Source: Gammaproteobacteria bacterium
GTDB taxonomy: Bacteria > Pseudomonadota > Gammaproteobacteria > GRL18
Assembly: GCA_027076245.1 (NCBI GenBank)
Contig: JALTKC010000427.1
Span: forward strand, 1-12,428
DNA: 12,428 nt
Direction of reading: 5' to 3'
Shown here: positions 6,413-12,428 of the stretch, one piece after another
Numbering within the stretch: position 1 is the first letter of the stretch
Layout: each line of letters starts with the position of its first letter
Translations under genes and position numbers: made by a program
Notes under the pieces: generated by a model
The model's input: only the letters and a program-made list of their open reading frames with translations
What the model was told of the DNA's origin: nothing
The model's database searches: none

Positions 6413-7418
6413 TATCAGAGGTGTTAATTTTGCGGTATTTGCCGGGTGTCATGTCGGTTATTTCACGAAAAGCATCGTAAAAGTTTGATTGCGAGGTAAA
6501 CCCCACGCTCAGGCCCACGGACAGTACAGATGCTGAAGGCTCGGCAATTAATATGGTTTTTGCTGCCTCAACCCGCTGTTCCCTGATATAACGGGAGAAG
6601 CCTTTTCCTAAACGGGTATTAATAAGTTCTGATAATTGATGGCCGGATAAATCAAGCCGGTCGGCCAGAGAATTAAGATTAAGTCCGCTATCTTCATACA
6701 CCCTGGCTTCTTGCATTAACGTGGATAATTTTTGCAGCACTTCATCACAATCAATATTGGCAAGCGTGGTGTTTGTATAGACCTCTTCGGCGGCTTCTGC
6801 AATTTTGGAAGGCAGTTGAGGAGACAGGGCAATAGCCAGGTTCATAAAGATAAATGCCCCTCCGATTGAGCTTGCATATAGGCTGAAAAACAACTTGTTT
6901 TCCATTATCGGTAAAGTGAAGCCCATAATTAACACGATAACGGCAATGACAAAGGTAATGGACAACATGGCAATTTCCAGGTTAAAACGGCCACGCTGTT
7001 CACGTAAGGCATAAACACTATGTGCCAGCCATAATAAATACGCTGCTCCAACCGCAAATGAAAGCGGCAGGGCCATGGATAAACTTAACCAGGGTGCAAT
7101 TATTACTGGTAACAGATGAATGAAATCAGTCAAGTGAAATTTTACAGCTCCTTTTAACAGCGGTTTACTGAACAGGTAAAATGCCGGTGCAACGGCAAAT
7201 AACAAGATAAGATAGAAACCACTTTGCATGTAGAACAAGTCTGAATAAAGATACAGAAAATGAACCAGCTGCAACCCGGCCAATATTAAAACCAGCAATA
7301 TTCCCATAAGACGAACCTGAGGCTGTTCAGGATAATAATGAGAATTAAAGTGAGTAAACGCCAAAATAATTGCGCTAAAAATTGAATATCCGGTCAATAG
7401 TATGGCAACGGCAAGCAC
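6402..7418 (-). CDS. Membrane-anchored AraC-family transcriptional regulator (seven TM plus HTH)
   Basis: The product is a 338-residue protein. The start is a GTG at 7418, only 3 nt after the stop of the decarboxylase gene, with AAGGA about 9 nt upstream; there is no ATG earlier in the frame. Residues 1-200 form about seven hydrophobic helices (roughly 2-21, 37-56, 65-84, 96-112, 116-137, 148-168 and 176-197). Residues about 240-332 form an AraC/XylS DNA-binding domain. Its first helix-turn-helix is near 247-268 (LNSLADRLDLSGHQLSELIN). The second is near 297-318 (SVLSVGLSVGFTSQSNFYDAFRE), and the family-typical TPGKYR is at 324-329. This is a one-component sensor that would bind DNA from the membrane. 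The signal and targets are unknown. The adjacent SDR operon and its long inverted repeat are candidate targets by position. Close spacing suggests co-transcription with the decarboxylase gene. Confidence 0.87.
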   Translation of the reverse strand: MLAVAILLTGYSIFSAIILAFTHFNSHYYPEQPQVRLMGILLVLILAGLQLVHFLYLYSDLFYMQSGFYLILLFAVAPAFYLFSKPLLKGAVKFHLTDFIHLLPVIIAPWLSLSMALPLSFAVGAAYLLWLAHSVYALREQRGRFNLEIAMLSITFVIAVIVLIMGFTLPIMENKLFFSLYASSIGGAFIFMNLAIALSPQLPSKIAEAAEEVYTNTTLANIDCDEVLQKLSTLMQEARVYEDSGLNLNSLADRLDLSGHQLSELINTRLGKGFSRYIREQRVEAAKTILIAEPSASVLSVGLSVGFTSQSNFYDAFREITDMTPGKYRKINTSDTPE

Positions 7419-7421
7419 GTA

Positions 7422-8525
7422 TTAGTATCCTTTTATAAATGGTCTTATCAGGTCGCAACTATTATAGTTTATTGCCTGGCCAAGTCGTTCAAACTGCTGG
7501 CTGTCACCGGGCAGGCCAAAGCGTATACCAGATAAATTATCCAGCAGCCGGGTTAATATGCCTTGATGTGCCAGATGTTCAAACAGGTCTTGTGCCTTAT
7601 TGGTGAAGACGGTTTTAAAGAGTGGGCAACCGTCCACGTTGGCCTGTTGATCATAATTCTGAATAAAATCCATTAAAAGCGTTTCCAGCCTGTCTGACTG
7701 TTGCATTAGCCACTGTCGGTTTTGAGCAATCCACGGTTGATCATTTAAAGCCTGTTTAAGAATATAGCGGGCAGGGTGACTGACAGACCAGGGGCCCTGA
7801 AAAAATTCAAGAGTTTTCAATATAACGGGGTGGGCAGCCATAAAACCGGCACGGATCCCTGCCAGACCAAAAAATTTTCCAACGGAACGTAATACAATCA
7901 GATTATCAGCCTGAGTAAAATCAGTATGAGGGAGCAGGCTGTATTGGGGTGTGCAGTCCATAAAGGCTTCATCAATAATCATAAACCCCTTATGCCGGTT
8001 TAATTGCTGTTGCCATAATTGCAGGGTTTCAGGAGAATATAAATGGCCGGAAGGGTTATTGGGGTTAATTAAAACCAGTATATCCAGATCCGGGAGATGT
8101 TTTTCAATAGTACCAGGGGCAAGGCATATGATATCCGCTTTAGCCTGCTGCCAGCTGAATTCATGTTCAGCATATGCGGGTGTAATCAGACCGACCCTGG
8201 GTCGATCAGGTATTAAATTCAGTTCAGACAACACCTTTGGAATTAACTGAATCGCCTCCTGGGAACCCGCAACCGCAGTTAAATGAGGGTTTTGATAATA
8301 GTGTTGTGCACATTCTATAAGGCCGTCATCAGTTTCAGGCAGACGGTTAAAGACGGCCGTGGGAATTTCAGGAACCGGCCAGCCATTGGGATTAATTCCT
8401 GTAGATAAATCCAGCCAGTCAGAGGGTTTAATACCATACTGTTGAGCAGCCTGACAGACAGCACCGCCGTGAACGGGTCTTTGTCTGCTTATATCGCTAA
8501 TGGAATTAAATTTATCGGGTATCAT
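7422..8525 (-). CDS. cobD: L-threonine-O-3-phosphate decarboxylase (cobalamin biosynthesis, CobD/CobC type)
   Basis: The product is a 367-residue PLP enzyme of fold type I, aminotransferase class I/II. Family features are the N-terminal HGG (19-21) with WLDLSTGINPNGWP, NPNNPSG (154-160), DEAF (185-188), the PLP-lysine motif RSVGKFFGLAGIRAGF (Lys217), and a C-terminal IRFGLP with Arg335, expected to hold the substrate carboxylate. The HGG plus 'DLSTGINP' opening separates threonine-phosphate decarboxylases from histidinol-phosphate aminotransferase, the main alternative. It makes (R)-1-amino-2-propanol O-2-phosphate, which CbiB joins to adenosylcobyric acid. A probable cbiB lies at the right edge of the window on the same strand, supporting this reading. 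The gene is called cobD in Salmonella and cobC in Pseudomonas-type nomenclature. The ATG at 8525 has no clear Shine-Dalgarno, and it follows the upstream gene by 20 nt. Confidence 0.88.
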   Translation of the reverse strand: MIPDKFNSISDISRQRPVHGGAVCQAAQQYGIKPSDWLDLSTGINPNGWPVPEIPTAVFNRLPETDDGLIECAQHYYQNPHLTAVAGSQEAIQLIPKVLSELNLIPDRPRVGLITPAYAEHEFSWQQAKADIICLAPGTIEKHLPDLDILVLINPNNPSGHLYSPETLQLWQQQLNRHKGFMIIDEAFMDCTPQYSLLPHTDFTQADNLIVLRSVGKFFGLAGIRAGFMAAHPVILKTLEFFQGPWSVSHPARYILKQALNDQPWIAQNRQWLMQQSDRLETLLMDFIQNYDQQANVDGCPLFKTVFTNKAQDLFEHLAHQGILTRLLDNLSGIRFGLPGDSQQFERLGQAINYNSCDLIRPFIKGY

Positions 8526-8545
8526 TCTACTATCTATGTCAGGAA

Positions 8546-11500
8546 TTATGTCTGGGACAGAAGCAGCTTTTCCAGTTTTTCGGTAGGTAATGGTTTGCTG
8601 AAATAAAATCCCTGGGCATAGTCGCAGTTAATCTGTCTGAGATAAATTAATTGTCCCTCTGTTTCCACACCTTCGGCTACTACTTTTAAATTCAGGCTGT
8701 GTGCCATGGATATAATGGCATTGATTAATTCCCGGTCATTGGGATTTGTATCCATTTCATTAATAAAGCTACGGTCAATTTTAACAATATTAAATGGGTA
8801 TTTTCGCAGATAGCTCAAGGAAGAATAACCGGTACCAAAATCATCCATGGTCAGCAACAGTCCTGACTGGTTTAATTGTAAAAGTGAGTCGGTAACATAG
8901 TGGTGTCCGCTCATTAATATACCTTCGGTTACTTCAAGCTCAACAAGCCGAGTGGGTAATCCGGATTGTTTAATGGTTCGGGTAATGGTGTCAGCCAGTT
9001 TGGGATCACGAAACTGACGAGGGGAAAGATTAACGGCAATTGCAAACTGCTGATTATTTATGCTGTTAATATGTTGCCATTGAACCAGTATGTTTAAAGA
9101 CTGGTTTAATACAAACTCGCCTAAGGCAATAATTAAACCGCTTTGTTCGGCCAGCGGGATAAATTCATCCGGTGATACCTGACCCAGTTTGGGATTAAAC
9201 CAGCGTAACAGGGCTTCAGCACCCATAATATGACCGCTGGCAATGTCAATTTTAGGCTGATAATAGACCACAAATTCATTTCGTTGCAGGGCGCCGTGTA
9301 GTTGCTCTTCCAGAGCCAGACGGCGAATGACTTTCTGGTTTAACTGTTCGGTAAAATAAGAATAAGTATTACGTCCAAGGGACTTGGCATTATACATGGC
9401 TACATCAGCATGGCGAAGTAACTGTGCTGACGATAAACCGTCTTCAGGATAAATGGCGATCCCTAAACTGGCCGTAAGGATCAAATCTCGGTTATCAATG
9501 GTAAACGGATCCTGAAATATTTTTATTAACTTTTCAGCAACCGGTTCAGCGTCCGTCATGTCATCTAAACCGTCCAGCAGTAAAATAAACTCATCACCGC
9601 CCAGACGTCCGACTGTATCCTGGTGGCGTATAATACTGTTTAAACGGGAGGCGGCTTCAATTAACACCTTATCGCCTACATCATGACCAAGGCTGTCATT
9701 GATTTTTTTAAAGTCATCCAGATCCAGAAATAATACCGCAACTTTATACTGATTGCGTTTGGCCTTTTTAATTAACAGGTCAAGTCTGTCCAGAGACAGA
9801 AAACGGTTAGGTAAACCGGTAAGACTGTCATAATGGGCATGTATAATAATTTGTTCTTCAACTTTCTTTCTGTCGGTAATGTCCGCATGGGTGCCTACAA
9901 AGCGTGTTGGTCTGCCGTCTTTATCATAAGCCACAATGCCGCCGCGGGCGCGAATCCACATATAATGTCCGTCTTTGCATAAAAACCGAAATTCAGTATC
10001 GTATTTATCCGCATTACCGGCAATATAGTCCTGTACATTGAGCAGAACACGTTCTCTGTCTTCAGGATGAAGACGTTGCTGCCACTGCTCATAACTTTGT
10101 GGAAACACCTTAGGCTTATAGCCTGCCATGGTATAGTAACGGTCATCAAAAATAACTTCATTGCTTACCATATTCCAGTCAAACAAACCGTCATTGGCTA
10201 CAGACATAGCCAGATCATAACGCTCCTCGCTTTTATCCAGGGCCAGGTTTTTTTGTGTTAACTCATCCTCTACAAATTGCCGATTTTCATTCATTAACAC
10301 AATTATCCATGCCGCTATCATGGCAACGAGCACAAAAATATAAAACAGATTCAGGTGCAGATTAAGCAGCAGTTCTTTCTGTGACCAGGGCTGATTATGA
10401 CTATTGATGATAAAACTGGTGCCGAGAATAAAAGCAATAATAGTGCTTAGTATTAAAAATACCTGTATAACACCTATCAGCCGGACTATGGTTTCATTAT
10501 GGAAAATATGTTTTAAAACAGGTGTTGTCAGTTTTACGGTAATATTTTTTAAACTAAATTCAGGCTTGTCTTTGCATTGATCATGGCAGCGTGCTTCCAG
10601 AGAACAGCATAATGAACAGATATTGGTCTGGTACATTGAGCAGCGTGCCATATCTTTAGCTACATAGGCAATACCGCAGACACCACAGGAGACTTTCTGA
10701 TCTGGTTCTTTAATCTGGTTTTCAGAGTCAGGTTCTACCTCAGATTGACGGGCAATATAATATTTTCCCTCGGTAAGCAGAGCAATCAGCGGAGAACAGA
10801 TAAAAGCGGTGAGCAAAGCAATAATTGCGGAGAATGCCTGGATGTTTTCACCAAAAAAACCAGAAAAAGCAATGACGGACAGGATAGAGGCAATCAGTGT
10901 ACTAAATACACCGACGGGGTTAATATTAAATAAATGAGCGCGTTTAAATTCAATAATGGGAGGGCTTAAGCCCAGCGGTTTATTGATAACCAGATCCGCT
11001 ACGATGGCCGAGATCCAGGCAATCGCAATATTGGAATACAGGCCGAGAATCTGTCCAAGGACATCAAATAAACCGATTTCCATTAACAGCAGCGCAATAA
11101 GAATATTAAAAACCAGCCAGACCACCCGCCCGGGATGAGAATGGGTAATTCTGGAGAAAAAGTTTGACCAGGCCAGAGAGCCGGCATACGCATTGGTTAC
11201 GTTGATTTTTATCTGGGAGATAATGACAAAGAAAAAGCTCAGCGTTAATGCCATATCCGGGTGGGCAAAAATATAGGAATACGCGGCCTGATACATATGA
11301 ATAGGTTCTTTGGCATCAGTGATGGAAGCACCACCCATAATGACCAGAGCAGCCAGAAAAACACCGCCCAGCTGTTTAAAAAAACCAAGAATAATCCAGC
11401 CGGGACCGGAAAGCAGAACAGCCAGCCACCATTTCAGGGCATTGTGTCTGGTTTTGTCCGGCATAAAACGCAGATAATCCACCTGCTCGCCAATCTGAGC

Positions 11501-12199
11501 AATCAGTGATAAAGAAATCCCAAGAGCAAAACCAAAATAAGTTAAGGAGAATTGAGCACTTTCAGACTGGATACCGGCCATATTGACGGTATAGTTGATT
11601 AGATCAGGTTCTTTTATAAAAATAGCAATAAAGGGAACAATCATCAGTATCAGCCAGATAGGCTGGGTATAAAGCTGCAGCCGGTTAATGAGGGTCATAC
11701 CATAAAATACCAGGGGAATAATAATAATAGCGCAGAGTGCATAGCCAATGGGCAGGGGCAGCCCGGTATAAAGAAACAGAGCCTGAGCCATAATGGCGGC
11801 TTCCAGGGCAAAGAAAATAAAGCAGAAAGAAGCATAAATCAGTGAGGTAATGGTGGAGCCCAGATAGCCGAAACCGGTTGCACGAGTTAATAAATCAATA
11901 TCAATATTGTGCCGGGCGGCCTGATAGCAGATAGGGAAACCCAGAAAAAAAATAATAACAGAAGCGGTCAGTATGCTCCAGAAAGCATTTTCAAAACCAT
12001 AATTAATGGCAATGGTTGCACCGATAACTTCCAGAGCCAGAAAGGAAATACTGCCGATGGCGGTATTGGCAACAATAAATTCAGACCAGTTACGAAAGCT
12101 TGAAGGTGAGTAACGCAGGGCGTAGTCTTCAATAGTTTCTCGGGCAACGAGCTGGTTATAGTTGCGGCGTTTGAGTTCGACCCTGTTTTTTAACGACAT
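8546..12199 (-). CDS. NCS1-type permease / Cys-rich / PAS / GGDEF / EAL fusion protein
   Basis: The product is a 1217-residue membrane protein combining a transporter fold with c-di-GMP enzymes. Residues about 35-480 form about 12 TM helices of the NCS1 nucleobase/cytosine permease family, with the conserved NWSEFIVANTAIG opening and an ARHNIDIDLLTRATGFGYLG segment. Residues 505-542 carry eight cysteines (CxxC-x11-C-x7-CxxCC-x5-CxxxC), probably a metal-binding module. Two more helices follow (about 572-599 and 616-637), then a helical linker and a PAS/PAC domain (about 656-778). The GGDEF domain (about 783-950) has intact GGDEF (867-871) and an RHQD inhibitory site (858-861) five residues before it. 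The EAL domain (about 965-1215) keeps EAL (995-997), Asn1057, Glu1089, Asp1119-Asp1120, Lys1140, Glu1176 and Gln1196. Both activities could therefore be present. The permease part may be a ligand receptor, a transporter, or both; substrate unknown. The ATG at 12199 has no Shine-Dalgarno and directly follows a hairpin. The N-terminus nevertheless has the arginine-rich pre-helix stretch I would expect for this permease type. Confidence 0.88.
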   Translation of the reverse strand: MSLKNRVELKRRNYNQLVARETIEDYALRYSPSSFRNWSEFIVANTAIGSISFLALEVIGATIAINYGFENAFWSILTASVIIFFLGFPICYQAARHNIDIDLLTRATGFGYLGSTITSLIYASFCFIFFALEAAIMAQALFLYTGLPLPIGYALCAIIIIPLVFYGMTLINRLQLYTQPIWLILMIVPFIAIFIKEPDLINYTVNMAGIQSESAQFSLTYFGFALGISLSLIAQIGEQVDYLRFMPDKTRHNALKWWLAVLLSGPGWIILGFFKQLGGVFLAALVIMGGASITDAKEPIHMYQAAYSYIFAHPDMALTLSFFFVIISQIKINVTNAYAGSLAWSNFFSRITHSHPGRVVWLVFNILIALLLMEIGLFDVLGQILGLYSNIAIAWISAIVADLVINKPLGLSPPIIEFKRAHLFNINPVGVFSTLIASILSVIAFSGFFGENIQAFSAIIALLTAFICSPLIALLTEGKYYIARQSEVEPDSENQIKEPDQKVSCGVCGIAYVAKDMARCSMYQTNICSLCCSLEARCHDQCKDKPEFSLKNITVKLTTPVLKHIFHNETIVRLIGVIQVFLILSTIIAFILGTSFIINSHNQPWSQKELLLNLHLNLFYIFVLVAMIAAWIIVLMNENRQFVEDELTQKNLALDKSEERYDLAMSVANDGLFDWNMVSNEVIFDDRYYTMAGYKPKVFPQSYEQWQQRLHPEDRERVLLNVQDYIAGNADKYDTEFRFLCKDGHYMWIRARGGIVAYDKDGRPTRFVGTHADITDRKKVEEQIIIHAHYDSLTGLPNRFLSLDRLDLLIKKAKRNQYKVAVLFLDLDDFKKINDSLGHDVGDKVLIEAASRLNSIIRHQDTVGRLGGDEFILLLDGLDDMTDAEPVAEKLIKIFQDPFTIDNRDLILTASLGIAIYPEDGLSSAQLLRHADVAMYNAKSLGRNTYSYFTEQLNQKVIRRLALEEQLHGALQRNEFVVYYQPKIDIASGHIMGAEALLRWFNPKLGQVSPDEFIPLAEQSGLIIALGEFVLNQSLNILVQWQHINSINNQQFAIAVNLSPRQFRDPKLADTITRTIKQSGLPTRLVELEVTEGILMSGHHYVTDSLLQLNQSGLLLTMDDFGTGYSSLSYLRKYPFNIVKIDRSFINEMDTNPNDRELINAIISMAHSLNLKVVAEGVETEGQLIYLRQINCDYAQGFYFSKPLPTEKLEKLLLSQT

Positions 12200-12200
12200 T

Positions 12201-12233
12201 AAAAAGCCAGTTGTGTTTAGATTACCTGGCTTT
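12201..12233 (-). terminator. Terminator-like hairpin ending 3 nt before the fusion start codon
   Basis: Read on the - strand, AAAGCCAG (12233-12226), a 15-nt loop and CTGGCTTT (12210-12203) form a perfect 8-bp stem. The stem runs into five consecutive T (12205-12201), then A and the ATG. This looks like a weak intrinsic terminator after the cbiB-like gene, or a hairpin that hides the translation start of the fusion gene. Confidence 0.6.
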
Positions 12234-12255
12234 GATAATAGTTAATAAAGGCCAG
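12203..12255 (-). promoter_or_regulatory. Possible three-segment attenuator leader
   Basis: On the - strand, segment 1 is CTGGCCTTT (12255-12247), segment 2 is AAAGCCAG (12233-12226) and segment 3 is CTGGCTTT (12210-12203). Segment 2 can pair with segment 1 (one bulged C) or with segment 3 (perfect), but not with both. That is the layout of an antiterminator/terminator switch. No peptide or recognised riboswitch aptamer is visible in the 76-nt leader, so the controlling signal is unknown. Confidence 0.4.
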
Positions 12256-12264
12256 TTATTCCAA
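12235..12264 (-). promoter_or_regulatory. Candidate sigma-70 promoter for the fusion gene
   Basis: On the - strand TTGGAA (12264-12259) is followed by an 18-nt spacer and TATTAT (12240-12235). Agreement with TTGACA is 4 of 6 and with TATAAT 5 of 6. Initiation 5-9 nt downstream would give a leader of only about 30 nt. It would be an alternative to read-through from the cbiB-like gene and would remove the antiterminator segment from the transcript. Confidence 0.35.
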
Positions 12265-12275
12265 TTATAGAGAAA

Positions 12276-12428
12276 TTAAATGATCAGGTTAATAATAGCT
12301 GCGGCAAAAAGCCATAATAAAGTACTGCGATCCAGTAAACCAGAAGCTTCAATAATGGTCTGTGGTTCAGCCGTTTTTCCGCAGCCCAGACCGGGACGAT
12401 CCTTAATTTCACCATGATACTGATCACT
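12276..12428 (-). CDS. cbiB: Adenosylcobinamide-phosphate synthase CbiB, C-terminal end (gene continues beyond window)
   Basis: An open - strand frame enters from the right edge and ends at a TAA (12278-12276), giving the last 50 residues. It begins SDQYHGEIKDRPGLGCGK and ends in a hydrophobic helix, LLWLFAAAIINLII. The 'Y-x-G-E....RP-x-LG-x-G' run, then a linker, an amphipathic helix and a final TM helix is how CbiB (CobD in Pseudomonas nomenclature) proteins end. In those, the preceding missing part would read like AxAGALGIRLGG. CbiB is a membrane enzyme that couples adenosylcobyric acid with aminopropanol phosphate, the product of the decarboxylase encoded at 7422-8525. That match of partners raises confidence in a short fragment. 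Without the rest of the gene, an unrelated membrane protein cannot be excluded. Confidence 0.7.
   Translation of the reverse strand, partial: SDQYHGEIKDRPGLGCGKTAEPQTIIEASGLLDRSTLLWLFAAAIINLII

Noticed and set aside
7422..8525. Histidinol-phosphate aminotransferase (HisC)
   Set aside because: The HGG plus DLSTGINP opening and the cbiB-like neighbour point to threonine-phosphate decarboxylase; no other his genes are present.
10745..12103. Several 60-80 codon + strand frames within the permease region
   Set aside because: All are antisense to the long fusion gene, have low-complexity polar composition typical of antisense membrane-protein codons, and lack ribosome sites.
8546..12199. Artificial fusion of two genes by sequencing error
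   Set aside because: The frame is continuous, the linker has its own conserved-looking cysteine module and TM pair, and there is no internal start with a ribosome site at the junction that I can see.
12200..12275. Cobalamin or other known riboswitch in front of the fusion gene
   Set aside because: Only 76 nt are available and none of the B12-box sequence or other aptamer cores I know is present; only the three pairing segments are visible.

Overview
The window looks like part of a gammaproteobacterial chromosome with moderate G+C. The grounds are tightly packed operons with ATGA overlaps, AGGAGG-type ribosome binding sites, a REP-like palindrome of a kind common in gammaproteobacteria, and cobalamin genes of the aerobic-proteobacterial type. 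The genus cannot be named from sequence alone. No tRNA, rRNA, CRISPR array or complete insertion sequence is visible.

Bases 1-3324 (+ strand) hold the last four genes of a branched-chain/polar amino acid or amide (HAAT-type) ABC importer in the order livH (5' end cut off), livM, livG, livF. The genes abut or overlap by 4 nt, so they are almost certainly co-transcribed. The substrate-binding protein gene is not in the window. A REP-like palindrome follows livF, then an exported META-domain (HslJ-like) protein gene (3400-4293, +).

Everything from 4393 to the right edge is on the - strand, and the two blocks converge in a 99-nt gap. Read in the direction of transcription (right to left), the order is: the C-terminus of a CbiB-like adenosylcobinamide-phosphate synthase; a leader with three mutually pairing segments; a 1217-residue fusion; a CobD/CobC-type threonine-phosphate decarboxylase; and a membrane-anchored AraC-family regulator. 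The fusion joins an NCS1-type nucleobase permease, an eight-cysteine module, two extra TM helices, PAS, GGDEF and EAL. A 20-bp perfect inverted repeat then separates these from a three-gene operon (atypical SDR, DUF2269-like membrane protein, DUF4166-like protein).

CbiB and the threonine-phosphate decarboxylase act together: CobD makes (R)-1-amino-2-propanol phosphate, and CbiB attaches it to adenosylcobyric acid. The most striking feature is that a transporter-like receptor with complete-looking c-di-GMP synthesis and degradation domains sits between these two partners, behind an attenuator-like leader. This suggests, as inference only, a link between sensing of a nucleobase-like ligand, c-di-GMP and the cobamide locus.
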